From Chara braunii (taxonomy: Eukaryota > Streptophyta > Charophyceae > Charales > Characeae), in NCBI GenBank assembly GCA_003427395.1, contig BFEA01000266.1, positions 707,083 to 739,067 on the forward strand: DNA of 31,985 nucleotides. Reading direction: 5' to 3'. A program made the translations under genes and the position numbers. Shown here piece by piece: positions 1 through 9,368 of this stretch (its first letter is position 1; every line of letters begins with the position of its first letter). The notes below the pieces were generated by a model. It had not been told where the DNA came from and searched no databases. It worked only from the letters and a program-made list of their open reading frames with translations.

Positions 1-780
1 AAAAAAAAAAAAAAAAAAAAAAGTACTTTTCATTCCAAATGAGACCACCGAGGCCCGGGAACACACACACACCTACATATCAACCCGGTACAGATGAGCA
101 ATTATCCGATGAAAGGAGCACGAAAGAAGAGCTAAGGGAAGAGGGCACTCAAACTAGGACTTTCCCGCGCGAACATGACCGCCATCACGGCCAGATACAT
201 CCAGGAAAGTGTGTCCTAAGGGCAAACGTAGAAGAATATCTCCAGCAATCGTCACCCTACGGGCGTACTGGCAGCTGCTCTGTTAAGCTGCGCGCCAGCG
301 CAAGTTGCGTACCAGGTGAAACATGTGCCACGTGGCAAGCAAGACGTGCCACGTGCCAAGGGAGATGTGCCACGTGCCAAGCGAAGATACCATGTGGCAA
401 GGTACACCTACCTGGACACACCACCTGCTGGTCCGAGGCGTCTTCAGCTCGGATCTCACGTCGCGGCCGCCAGCAGGGATCTCAGGTCGCGGCCACCACT
501 GGGTGTCACGCGAGGTCGGCCGCCGGCCATGTGACTGCTGGAAACCCTGCAGCCGCCAGCTCGGATGTCACGTGCCGATAGCAGCAGAGCGGGATCTCAC
601 GGCATACTCACCCCAGGCCTTTCTTTGGCCTCGACCCCACAGGACTGCGGATGGAACTTGTTTTCCACAAATGTTATGGGAAGTGTCCGCAAATTGACTT
701 ACCGTGAGGGCACGGGGGTGCGCACCCCCTAGTTTGTTTGTTGATTTTGTTGATGTGGTTGGGGAAGGGTAAGGTAGTGA
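1..780. other. Gene-poor left end with short degenerate repeats
   Basis: The window opens with 22 A residues. The rest is moderately GC-rich. Three overlapping reading frames stay open at 39-697, but none has a recognisable domain, and their composition (Cys, Arg and Thr runs) follows the underlying repeats. Positions 440-600 hold a loose repeat of about 28-33 bp built on GATCTCAC and GGTCGCGGCC, seen about five times with heavy decay. I see no gene here. Confidence 0.5.
325..396. repeat. 21-bp minisatellite carrying CACGTG palindromes
   Basis: Three and a half units of about 21 bp begin GTGCCACGTGSCAAG. The hexamer CACGTG occurs at 329-334, 350-355 and 371-376, exactly 21 bp apart, and a decayed CATGTG lies at 391-396. 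The first unit contains the perfect 12-bp palindrome TGCCACGTGGCA. CACGTG is the core of plant G-boxes and of bHLH E-boxes. Two-turn spacing would put all sites on one helix face. No gene lies next to the array, so a regulatory role is only a possibility. Confidence 0.7.
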
Positions 781-878
781 TTATGCTGTTATGCTGTGTG
801 TATTATGTTTTGTCATGTTCGCTATACACAGCTCGAAGAGTGTGTGTGTGAATGGGATCCCTGATGGTGCTTTATTGA

Positions 879-922
879 CGATGTTCACGATGTGAACATG
901 TGAACATCGTGCACGATGTTCA
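879..922. repeat. Overlapping palindromes
   Basis: CGATGTTCAC (879-888) is the exact reverse complement of GTGAACATCG (900-909). GAACATCGTG (903-912) is followed directly by its reverse complement CACGATGTTC (913-922), a perfect 20-bp palindrome. The two inverted repeats share the middle arm, so the region can fold into either of two hairpins. Confidence 0.8.
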
Positions 923-1002
923 TGGGATGCTTCAGCAGGTGCCGCTCCCCACCAATGGACAGGAGAATGTGTGTATACATGTTCACTACATGTAGTGTAC
1001 GT

Positions 1003-1024
1003 GAGTGAGTGAGTGAGTGTGTGA

Positions 1025-1067
<43 letters not shown>

Positions 1068-1076
1068 CGTGCGAGA
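1003..1076. repeat. GAGT/(TG)n microsatellite
   Basis: A run of GAGT units passes into interrupted (TG)n. The minus-strand THTHTH-type ORFs across it are low-complexity translations and not genes. From here to 1455 I see nothing else apart from scattered poly(T). Confidence 0.9.
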
Positions 1077-1457
1077 GAGCCCTGCAGCATGCAGCATGCA
1101 GTGGCAGGGAGCACAAGGGCAGGCGCTGAGGAGAAGGTAATGTTCTATTGGAATACAAGAGTTTTTTTTTTTGTTGAAATTTGAATAGAAAGGGCATGCG
1201 TTGTACTGGAATACAACACGCACATGTTCTATTCGAAGTGCTCTTCTATTCCAGAAAAGTTTGCAGCCAGAGGCTGCGCTTACCTTGACTGCAAGCTTTT
1301 TTTTCCTTTTCAGGAAATGTTGTGGGATTCAATTGAGGTTGGCGGGGGTGTTCTTGGCTTTAAGAGGGAGGCGGGAAGGGTGCGGTCACGGCTAGGAGAC
1401 GGACCGATCGTTGTTGGGTTTGCTCAATCGGTCATTTCATGAGGTCGGTCGGGTTTT

Positions 1458-2690
1458 TTGATGGGCGGCGACCTGTTTTCCTTTTTCGGCAAACAGCTTT
1501 TTCGAAGGCATACAACGGAGGGTCGAGGGAGTGGTCGAAATAGTGGGCTAAAACCTTCGGCAAACAGCTTTTTTCGAAGGGATTTTTTTTTTTTACAAAA
1601 AATTGAGAATCGGGCCCTGTGTGTCTTATTATATTGCACTGCCAGAAATGGGGTCTGGCCAAGGGCGCGGTGTTCTGCGAGGGATCACCGGGCAAGCTCA
1701 AAAACTGAACCGCCATCTTGGGATTTGCCGCTGCATCTGGCCATGTTATAGGTGGAAGTCCGTTCTCATTTTGCACATTTCGGGAGTGGTGTGGTGGCTA
1801 TTTTATGGAGCAGGCTTTTCCGAAGGGATATACGGAGGCTTGTTCGAAGGGGAGGGGTATACAGAGAGTCGAGAGAGTGTGGAAAGGGTTTTTTTGTTTC
1901 AAACAGCTTTTTCGAAGGCATACAACGGTTTCAGACAGCTTTTTCGAAGGCATACAACGGTTTCAGACAGCTTTTTCGAAGGCATACAACGGAGGGTCGA
2001 GGGCACCAGCCAAGCTCAAAAATCGAACCGCTCCCAAAAAAAAATAAAAAAAATAAAAAAAAATTGAACCGCCATCTTGCGATTTGCCGCTGCATCTGGC
2101 CATGTTATAGATGGAAGTTCGTTCTCATTTTGCACATTTCGGGAGTGGTGTGGAGCAGGCTTTTCCGAAGGGATATACGGAGGCTTGTTCGAAGGGGAGG
2201 GGTATACAGAGAGTCGAGAGAGTGTAGAAAGGGTTTTTTTTTGTTTCAAACAACTTTTTCGAAGGCATACAACGGTTTCAGACAGCTTTTTCGAAGGCGT
2301 ACAACAGAGGGTCGAGGGCACCGGCCAAGCTCAACAACCGAACCGCTCCCAAAAAAAAAAAAACAAAAAAAAAACGGACCGCCATCTTGTGATTTGCCGC
2401 TGCATCTGGCTATGTTATAGATGGAAGTTCGTTCTCATTTTGCACATTTTGGGAGTGGTGTGGCGACGTTCATACTCATACATATAGGGTAGAGTTTTCT
2501 GTGCAGGCTTGTTTTTTTTTTTTTTTTTTTACAAAAAATTGAGAATCGGGCCCTGTGTCGTGAAAAAGAGAAGAGGGCTATTCCGTGGAGCAGGCTTTTC
2601 CGAAGGGATATACGGAGGCTTGTTCGAAGGGGAGGGGAATACAGAGAGTCGAGAGAGTGTGGAAAGGGTTTTTTTGTTTTGAAGTTCGAA
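1458..2690. repeat. Composite tandem repeat of three modules
   Basis: Three modules recur in order. Module A (CCGCCATCTTG through GGGAGTGGTGTGG, about 88 bp) starts at 1708, 2066 and 2376. Module B (GGAGCAGGCTTTTCCGAAGG onward, about 93 bp) starts at 1807, 2152 and 2587. Module C is a 32-bp minisatellite built on CTTTTTCGAAGGCATACAAC. The higher-order spacing is 358 then 310 bp. A poly(T)-ACAAAAAATTGAGAATCG segment occurs at about 1583-1615 and again at 2513-2548. Diverged module A copies lie at 3055-3127 and 27,072-27,126, so the family is dispersed. ORFs across it (up to 222 aa) repeat peptides such as RQLFRRHTT and reflect the repeat in three frames. It could be a degenerate transposable element remnant, but no enzyme domain is visible. 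Confidence 0.85.
1901..2000. repeat. 32-bp minisatellite (module C), three units
   Basis: Three near-identical 32-bp units each contain the palindromic hexamer TTCGAA. Two more units lie at 2246-2310, and single copies at 1490-1525 and 1560-1583. The unit length is not a multiple of 3, so the frame changes with each unit. This argues against selection for a repeated peptide. Confidence 0.85.
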
Positions 2691-2790
2691 GAGATACTGC
2701 GGAGGGTCGAATCAAGTTCGAAGAGATACTGTGGAGGGTCGAATCGAGGGAGCTTTTGGCGGTTGGGAATTTTTTTTTTTTTTTTGACCA

Positions 2791-3485
2791 AAGTTGTCGT
2801 TACACGCATAGGTTTGGAATTTGCATCATAATGAATAAAATAAAAGGGGTTTTTTTTTTTGCTTTTGCTTTTTTTTTTTGGCTTTATTTTCGATAACCCA
2901 AAGGAAAGGGCATCGTAGACACTGCTGTAGAGACCGTTGTCGGTGTTGACACTGCTGTCGGTGTCAACACTGCTATAGACATAGAGCCTCGCCACACAGC
3001 CTGTCGAAATACTGTCTCGCTGCACTGCTCTTGAAATGGACAAAGGACAAAAATCATGGTCGTGTATCTTTCCATGTTATAGCGGAAGATTCTTTCTCGT
3101 TTTGCACATTTCGAGAGTAGTGTGGTGTTCTCGTTTGCCTGGGGTGTCATTCATAGACAACAGTGTTGTCACTTTCCGTCGACTCGATTCATCCTTTTTC
3201 TTTTTCTTTTGTAAAAAATATATATATATATTTTTATTTTGTTTAAATAATTTTTTTTTGTTTAAATAACATATTTTTCTTTTGTTGAAATTTAAATAAC
3301 ATATATACCAAATTTAAATAACATAATTTAAATAACATACATACCGAATTTAAATAACATATATACCGAAGTTGTCGTTACACGCATAGGGTTGGATTTG
3401 TATGTTAGACGGTTTGTATTTTTTTTCGTTTTTCAGGAACTCTTGTCTTGGTAATCGATGCTCGAAACGAAAGGGCATCGTAGAC
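2791..3485. repeat. Duplicated segment flanking an AT-rich 22-bp minisatellite
   Basis: AGTTGTCGTTACACGCATAG occurs at 2792 and 3370, and AAAGGGCATCGTAGAC at 2905 and about 3470, in the same order. The first copy carries a hairpin, GTGTTGACA with TGTCAACAC, near 2943-2971. Between the copies, 3243-3370 holds about six units of a 22-bp repeat TTTAAATAACATATATACCG with decay at the left edge. No gene is seen. Confidence 0.75.
3055..3127 (+). repeat. Diverged copy of module A
   Basis: CCATGTTATAG, then CTTTCTCGTTTTGCACATTT and GAGAGTAGTGTGG, align in order with the 3' two thirds of module A from 1.7-2.5 kb. Confidence 0.7.
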
Positions 3486-3625
3486 GCTGTTGTCACCGTC
3501 ACTGGATGGGGCGAAGGAAATTCGTCATCGTCATTCGATGGGGCAAAGCAAGTAGATGAGGGGCGCTGCTATTAGCAAAATGCCCCCTCACCTTTTTCAT
3601 TAGCAACCTGACCTTGTGCCCCCTC

Positions 3626-3696
3626 ATAAAGTCTCAGAAATTGCAGGCATAACTATTTCCGAAAAATAGTTATGCTTACAATTTCTGAGACTTTAT
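3626..3696. repeat. Near-perfect palindrome, 33-bp arms, 5-nt loop
   Basis: The left arm 3626-3658 begins ATAAAGTCTCAGAAATTG. The right arm 3664-3696 is its reverse complement apart from two transitions. The spacer is CCGAA. Two further partial, shortened copies of the right arm follow at 3697-3755 (GAGAAATACTTATGCTTGCA and GAGAAATAGTTCTGCTTGCA). A transcript would form a long stable hairpin. It could be a tiny foldback MITE, a small-RNA precursor, or a replication-slippage product. Confidence 0.9.
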
Positions 3697-3756
3697 TTCT
3701 GATTCTGAGAAATACTTATGCTTGCAATTTCTGAGAAATAGTTCTGCTTGCATTGG

Positions 3757-4127
3757 ACGGGTCTGCTTTCTTTATCTCTCACCTCTCCCATCTTGACTGT
3801 CTTTATCTCTCACCCCTCCTATCTCAACCGCCGCATCTGGTCTTCCTTTCCAATTTTCATATCTCGCGCTTGTTATGCCCCGATAATATTTCGCCTCCTC
3901 CCCAACAATCATCGTGCCCTTCGCCTGATAATCCCTATTTGGACATTGTTTGAATGAGGAGTTTGTATTGTGCTCATTAAAAAAAAAAAAAAAAAACATA
4001 AAATTAAAAATAGCAAATATGAAATGAAAAGAATATAAATTCAATTCAATACTGAGCATACATGCTATAAAAGGGTAGTATGTGAGCAAGAAAACTTGTG
4101 CCAGGAGAAAAATCAGTGTGTGTGTTC
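3757..4127. other. No gene seen; poly(A)/AT-rich
   Basis: The DNA is pyrimidine-rich up to 3955, followed by an A(19) tract at about 3978-3996. The ORFs of 66-105 aa here lack recognisable features. Confidence 0.4.
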
Positions 4128-4129
4128 AT

Positions 4130-4215
4130 CGTGCATACAAAGGTGTATACAAGCGTGGATATAGCGGTGCATACAATTGTACATAGAAGCGTGTATACAA
4201 GCCTGCAAGGGCTTG
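4130..4215. repeat. 12-bp minisatellite
   Basis: About seven consecutive 12-bp units derive from GTGTATACAAGC, with diverged forms such as GTGGATATAGCG. Because 12 is divisible by 3, the plus frame reads a four-residue repeat (VYTS, VDIA, VHTI). That frame then runs into Lys/Glu-rich poly-purine sequence, so I do not call a gene. Confidence 0.75.
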
Positions 4216-4224
4216 ACTGTAAAC

Positions 4225-4600
4225 AAGCAGGGGACAAAAAGGAGGAAAAAAGCGAGGAAGAAAAAAAAAAAAAAACAGAGAAGAAGATTGAAAAGCAGGT
4301 GGAGAGCATAAAAAAAAAAAAAAAAAAAGTGAGAGAGAAAAGGAGAGGCAAGAAGTAGCAGCGTGAAGTAAAAGAGACGAAGAAAACGAAAAACAGAGAG
4401 ATGAGAAGGTGAAGAAAGGAGAAGAAAAAAGGAAGGTGAAAAAGAGAATTTTGAGCGCTGTGTTATTTGAAGGTGATTGGGAGTTGTGTTCGAAAGGAGG
4501 AAGGAAGGGGAAAAAGTAATAGTGCGAAACAAAGGGAGAATAGAAGACGAAAAAGAGGGAAAAGTGAAAGGAGAAAAAAAACAGGAGTGATCTAATCGAC
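4225..4600. repeat. Polypurine tract (GA-rich top strand)
   Basis: About 370 bp of nearly all-purine top strand, with interruptions by T. The two long minus-strand ORFs (139 and 191 aa, Phe/Ser/Leu-rich) are its low-complexity translations. At 4730-4830 the asymmetry flips to pyrimidine-rich. Between 4600 and 4730, and from 4830 to 5040, I see no gene. Confidence 0.8.
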
Positions 4601-5040
4601 GATCTGGGATTTTCTGATTCTATATTCGAATTATATTGAGGAGTTATCTTGACGACGATAACCGTTGCAAAGGAGCAAGAGAAAAAATCGATAAGTTTCA
4701 AATCCTATAGGCGATCAAAACGCCTGCTGTTGCTGCCTCTCTTTTCCCTTTGTCTCCCACTATAATTTTCTGTAGTTCTTCTCTCTTCCTTCTCCTCCTT
4801 CTCTCTCGTTTCCTCCCTCTTCTTCAGGACGCCTCCTTCCCTGTCTGTTCTGTGCGCGGACGCGTACCTATCATTCTACATTATAAGCACGCCCCTCGAT
4901 CGCTTCTCCCAACCGTATAGCCTCGCTGTGTGTCTGACGTATCAAGAGGGTGCACAAACACGTACCCATCTATCCTTTGCCTTTCCCTTCACGTTGTATG
5001 TGAGCATGGATCCATGCTTCTCTCTGTATTCATGCCTTTC

Positions 5041-5247
<207 letters not shown>

Positions 5248-5467
5248 GAGTGTGTGTGTCACGGTATACATCACTATCCGTCAGACTCGCTCTCCGCGAA
5301 AATTTGTAGCAACAGTCCTCTGATCGCGTCGTTGAAGGGGCACGATGAAAGGGAGGGAGGCTGAATGAGCAGTCGAAAGCGAGAATAGAAGGAGAAGGTA
5401 CAGAAAAGAGGGTGGGTGACTCTTTGTGTGCGTGAATTAGAATCTGCTCCTATTTTTGACTTGCTGG

Positions 5468-5484
5468 AAAAAAAAATAAAAATA

Positions 5485-5513
<29 letters not shown>
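5468..5513. repeat. (AAAAAT)n microsatellite
   Basis: Seven to eight hexamer units. Confidence 0.95.
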
Positions 5514-5516
<3 letters not shown>

Positions 5517-5567
5517 CATGTAACCTTAGGCACCTACTTCCAACAATACGGTTTTGCGAACCTCTCA

Positions 5568-5642
5568 ACTCTTGAGGTCATATTCGAACTTTTGGGCTAA
5601 GCCTTACGCTGTCTTGAGGCCATGGTCGGAACCTTCGGGCCA
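5568..5642. repeat. 44-bp tandem duplication
   Basis: CTTGAGGTCATATTCGAAC (from about 5570) and CTTGAGGCCATGGTCGGAAC (from about 5614) are diverged copies, each ending in GGGC. It lies directly beside the U6-like pair. Confidence 0.6.
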
Positions 5643-5696
5643 TTGTCTTCTTCACGATCTGTCTGGTTTTTATTCTGCGTTAAGATATGGATTTAT

Positions 5697-5762
5697 CTCG
5701 ATTTATGTGTGTCATTTTTGCACAAGAGGCATGCTATTTTTTTTTTCTCGGTATCATTTCAT
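5697..5762 (-). pseudogene. U6 snRNA-derived copy 1 (truncated)
   Basis: Read on the minus strand, this contains GATACCGAGAA, a poly(A)-expanded segment in place of GATT, then TAGCATGCC, TGCAAAAATGACAC and CATAAATCGAG, all in U6 order. These match the ACAGAGA box, the U4-pairing GATTAGCATGGCC region and the intramolecular stem-loop of U6. The 5' cap-proximal hairpin is missing, and no upstream TATA/USE pair is evident, so it is probably a non-functional copy. ATAAATCGAG is the plant-type 3' sequence; animals have CAAATTCGTG. Confidence 0.7.
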
Positions 5763-5771
5763 ATGGGTTTG

Positions 5772-5836
5772 CTCGATTTATGCGTATCATTCTTGCATAC
5801 GAGCCATGCTAATCTTCTTTTTGGGAATCGTTTCAT
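5772..5836 (-). pseudogene. U6 snRNA-derived copy 2 (truncated)
   Basis: On the minus strand this reads GAAACGATTCCC, AGAAGATTAGCATGGC, GCAAGAATGATACGCATA and AATCGAG. The diagnostic AGAAGATTAGCATGGC is exact, but the ACAGAGA box is damaged. It lies 76 bp from copy 1 in the same orientation, so a U6-derived unit has been tandemly duplicated. A third unit start (ATGGATTT, 5840) has no U6 content. The 5' third of U6 is absent. Confidence 0.8.
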
Positions 5837-6054
5837 ACTATGGATTTGTCTACGCCCACGTACATGATTACGTGGATCATCATCTTCTTCTTTTTCTATG
5901 TTTTCCTCTCTCCCTATGTTTGATCTTCTTAATCCAAGTTAGATACGGGTTTAGCAGGGGCAATTGTAAGTGATATGCATTGATTCTTGTGCCTAAAGTC
6001 TGTATACCTTTTGTTATCTCATCTCCTTAGGATCGCCGTACATGGTTGTTGTCT

Positions 6055-6475
6055 ATTCAGTCTCCTTACCCCTGTTCTGCTCTTGCCCTTCTTTGTTTCC
6101 TCTTTCCTTACTTCAGTCTCTTCGTCCTCTCTCTTTCCCCTCCCCTGTTTCTCTTTGTTCCGTCTCGTCCTCTTCTCCATTTTATCCTTCTTGTTCGATC
6201 AATTCTTCCTCTATATCTATCCGCTTCGCCTCTCCCTTCCCTCTTGTTTGCCCTTTTAGTCCTCTTTCTCCCCGCATTTTTCCTCGGTCCTCTTTCTCCT
6301 TCCCTTTCTCTTCTCTTCCTCTTCCTCCTCTTCCCACGATTCTCCGCGCTTTGTCTCGTCTTGTACTCTTCCTCCTCCCTTTTACCTCTCCTTCCTCTTC
6401 CTCTCCATGTTCTTCCAGAGTTCCCCCATCGATCTCTGCTTAGTGTCATCTACCCAGTGTCATTTTCGTCGTCCG
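6055..6475. repeat. Polypyrimidine tract, about 400 bp
   Basis: The top strand is dominated by C and T in irregular order (not a simple repeat). Three plus frames stay open at once (Ser/Leu/Phe/Pro-rich), as expected when stop codons, which need A, are rare. No gene is called. From 5880 to 6055 nothing else is seen. Confidence 0.8.
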
Positions 6476-6502
6476 CCCAATTCTCTCTCCTTGTTACAGA
6501 CA

Positions 6503-6552
6503 CACAAATATATAGACAAAAAAAGGAAAAAACAAATCTTCGAACACAAACG
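6503..6552 (+). repeat. 50-bp dispersed repeat, copy 1
   Basis: ACAAATATATAGACAAAAAA followed by ACAAATCTTCGAACACAAACG matches 11,200-11,248 with about three differences, same orientation, 4.7 kb apart. Confidence 0.75.
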
Positions 6553-6733
6553 TCATCTGGGATTGTCCTTTAATCCCGGTACGAAATTTTTGGAATACCA
6601 ACATCTTGATGATGAACAAGGCCATAGTAGCTTTAACAAAGAATCTAGAGTTTCAATTTATTTTTTTTCCCCCTGTGTTTGCGTGTGTGTGTATGAGAGA
6701 GAAAAAAAGAGAAAAAACATATCGTTTTTCTGC

Positions 6734-6776
6734 AATCAATCAATCAATCAATCAATCAATTAATCAATCAATCAAT
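6734..6776. repeat. (AATC)n microsatellite
   Basis: About ten tetranucleotide units with one TTAA interruption. Confidence 0.95.
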
Positions 6777-6779
6777 ATG

Positions 6780-7884
6780 TACATGTGTGTGTATGCGAAA
6801 AGTGGGGGAAAAAAAAAAATCAAGGAATGGAAAGTGTGTATTAATTGCAATCAAACGAACAATCAGAGTAGATAAAATATAGCCAGTAAGAAAGAAAGAG
6901 AAAGAGAGAGCGCTCACTATTTGTCGCCTACTGGATGTATATACAGTCAGACGGAGTTAGGACTACCCCTAATCACGATTAGATAAATCCAGAAAAACCC
7001 TAGTTTGAGTATATGTTTAAGGACAAGGCTGTTGAAAATCTGTGTGTGAGTACATGCTCATGATGATAGTGATAACATGTCAGAACTGCAAAAAAAAAAA
7101 AAAAAAAAAAACGGTCAAGGCTCAAGAGGTCATATCTCGTGCAATTTATGACATTCCTTGAGCGCTCGGCTTGTATACATTCATGACAAGAGTGAGTTGT
7201 GCTCGAGAAAGAGAAAGAAAGAGAAGTAGAGAAAATGAAGCCTACCTTTTGCAGCTATTAATGGCAATGCTCCGGGAGAGAGCAGGGAGGGAAGGGAAGG
7301 AGGGAACCGAGACCAATACAACCGCGTAGGTGGATATTCGATATGGATATTCGATTGACAACTTCGATCCCAAATTTCAGCAAGAAGACGGACGTCTCCA
7401 TCTCTCTTCCTTCCCCCCTCCCCCGTTCATTATTTTCTTGTTCCTTCTTTTTTCTGTTGCTCTCTTGTTTTACTTTTTTCGCGCCACCGTTTTCTTGTTC
7501 TGTTTTTTCTATTTTTCCATACTACAGTTTTCACAATACATTTCGCCTCTGAAGTCCTCAAACTCCTACATATTCTCAACTTACCTCATGCGTTTACGAC
7601 GTGGCAGTGAAATCCCAATCAACACGGTGTTATCGGTTGCTTTATGAAATGAATAATAAACTGAAAGTAATCACCACTTTGTGAATAAAATCAATCGCTT
7701 CCGAGCATCATGTCTTTGGGGGAAAAAAAATTAAAAAAAATGCATCATATCCATGCACACTGCAGGGAGCGAAGCCTTCGGCCTTGACTTGGGGCCTTGC
7801 CACAGCATTGTCGAAACCAGAAAATACAAGTGCAACTTCCGTAGGAAGTAGAAAGATGCATAGGTTGCTATTCATAGTAAGGGA
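6780..7884. other. No gene seen
   Basis: This stretch contains a poly(A) run (7092-7113), GA-rich and pyrimidine-rich patches (7200-7320, 7395-7545), and ORFs no longer than 105 codons without recognisable domains. Confidence 0.4.
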
Positions 7885-8223
7885 TGTATCTGCCCACTCT
7901 CTGCGGGAAGATACAGTCGTATTTTTTCCGTTTCGACATTGGTATAGCGAGGCCCTTAATTCGAGAAACATACTCATTTAAACTGAATGAGTTGATTGAT
8001 TGTAGAGTATCATTCTCTATTTGGTTGCTCAGTAGGCTGGACCATCACAACGAATATATCTGGCCACTCTCTGGAGGAAAATGCACTCGTACGTTTATCT
8101 TCACGACAGTGGTGTAGCGAAGTCTTTAATCCGATGGGCATACTTATTTAAACTGAATCAATTACTTATAAAGTATACAATTTTCTATACGGCTCCTCAA
8201 CAGATTGATCATTATGGCGGAAT
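7885..8223. repeat. 170-bp tandem duplication
   Basis: Copy 1 is 7885-8053 and copy 2 is 8055-8223. Shared landmarks are CCACTCTCTG, GTATAGCGA or GTGTAGCGA, the block ATACTCATTTAAACTGAAT, and CATCACAACGA against GATCATTATGG. Divergence is roughly a quarter of positions, so the duplication is old. No domain is visible in ORFs across it. Confidence 0.85.
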
Positions 8224-8415
8224 TCAGTTTAAAAAAATATGATTAAGCATCATAACACTGCAGAGCTGCGCGCCGTTCAAACAACAGCCGAATTGATAAT
8301 AATACTTTTTCGTTATCCTCTTCCCCCAACCACAACACTCAGGCAATATATCTCAATTCATTTTCAAATACATATCTATCGGCACATGAACCACCCTTCA
8401 AGGCCATCTCCCATA

Positions 8416-8442
8416 AAAAAAAAAAAAAAAAAAAAAAAAAAC
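8416..8442. repeat. Poly(A) tract
   Basis: A(27) with no convincing flanking duplication. The stretches 8224-8415 and 8443-8690 show no gene. Confidence 0.95.
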
Positions 8443-8689
8443 ATATTTATCGACAATCAGACACGTGTCTACCGGTGCATGTTGCTACGTGTGAATCAAT
8501 CAGCTAATGGGTAAGCAAGCGATGATGAATAGTCAACCGTCCGGTTTGGAAAATGGGTCGATCCGTTTGTAGATGCTGATCAGGGCTCTGACTGTGCCAG
8601 ACTGGAACGGTCTTTGACTGACTCATCAGGAAGTCTTGTCTCTATCAGTCTAGCATCCGCCTCAGAACAAAATAAGCCCACCGCAGACT

Positions 8690-8990
8690 TAGCATATGCA
8701 TGTCTTAGTGCGAATTATATACTTGGTCATATGCACGTCCAAGTACAGATCGTGCACTTGGACATTTGCATGCGCAGGTGCAAATCATGCACTTGGGCGT
8801 CTTCATATCTGCATGCACGTCCAATTGCAAATCATGCGCTTTGGTATATGCACGTCCAGATGCGGAGCATGCACTCAGACATTTGCATGTCCAAGTGCGA
8901 ATCATGTACTTGAGCATATACACGTCCACATGCGAATCATGGACATGAACATCTGCATGTGCATGTGCAAATCATGCAGCCAGTGCCTTT
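8690..8990. repeat. Minisatellite of hairpin-forming units (~35-40 bp)
   Basis: About eight units follow the pattern CACGTCCAAGTGCRAATCAT plus GCACTTGGACAT. Inside a unit GTCCAAGT (8737-8744) is the reverse complement of ACTTGGAC (8756-8763). At 8891-8912 CCAAGTGC faces GTACTTGA. ATTTGCAT/ATGCAAAT octamers recur. Unit length varies from about 33 to 42 bp, so the reading frame is not kept; the Cys/His/Met-rich ORFs here are by-products. Confidence 0.8.
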
Positions 8991-9011
8991 GTTTTGAATT
9001 CAGTCTCCACA

Positions 9012-9137
9012 TGGGTCACGTTTCGGCTTCTTGATGAATCCGGTAGAGTTCGATATTGACAACAATTTTTTTTTTGGTTTTGTTCTCTCTTTCTGCCTTT
9101 GGCTATGTAGTCAGTTCTTTGTGACAATATGATCCTT
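9012..9137 (+). repeat. Diverged copy of hammerhead-bearing repeat
   Basis: TTTCGGCTTCTTGATGAATC aligns with TTTCAGCCTCCTGATGAGTC at 13,103. Further on, TTCTCTCTTTCTGCCTTTGG, CAGTTCTTTGTGACAATAT align with CTTCTCTCTCTGTGCCTACG and CAGTTCTATTTGTGACGATAT. The ribozyme-like core is broken here: CTGATGA reads TTGATGA, and GAAAC is lost. Confidence 0.7.
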
Positions 9138-9189
9138 CCTCCTTCGAACATCGCAAACTTGCATATGTGGAGATCATTGGCCTGTGTGT

Positions 9190-9240
9190 TGAGAGACAAA
9201 TAAACAAACAGAACAAACAGAACAAACAGAACAAACATAC
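9190..9240. repeat. AACAAACAG minisatellite
   Basis: Four to five 9-bp units. The adjacent CA-rich and GT-rich sequence (9255-9350) yields Cys/Val/Ser-rich frames that are not genes. Confidence 0.9.
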
Positions 9241-9368
9241 AGGACACGGTCAGCCTGACAGGTACAAAACAAACACACAGACACGGTTGGATCCGTGGAC
9301 ACAGAAGAGACAGACAAACAGACAAGGTAGATATACACACACACACACAGGTAGAGAGAGAGACTTAC

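Noticed and set aside
781-1223. Two minus-strand ORFs with THTHTH runs
   Set aside because: They span the (TG)n tract; composition is fully explained by it.
1603-2420. ORFs of 109-222 aa with RQLFRRHTT repeats
   Set aside because: They follow the composite tandem repeat in three frames; the 32-bp unit shifts frame each time.
4113-4701. Minus-strand ORFs of 139 and 191 aa
   Set aside because: Phe/Ser/Leu-only composition from a polypurine tract; two frames are open at once.
5686-5838. The 76-bp tandem duplication as an anonymous repeat
   Set aside because: Reinterpreted as U6 snRNA-derived after reading the minus strand.
6042-6573. Plus ORFs of 133 and 175 aa
   Set aside because: All plus frames are open because the tract is nearly free of A; no domain.
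6995-7005. Plant telomere-like ACCCTAG
   Set aside because: A single short match, not repeated.
8570-8650. Second hammerhead on the minus strand (CCTGATGAGTC)
   Set aside because: The required GAAA after stem II is absent and stem III cannot form.
8614-9034. Cys/His-rich repeat ORFs resembling zinc-binding proteins
   Set aside because: Unit length is not a multiple of three and both strands and several frames show the pattern.
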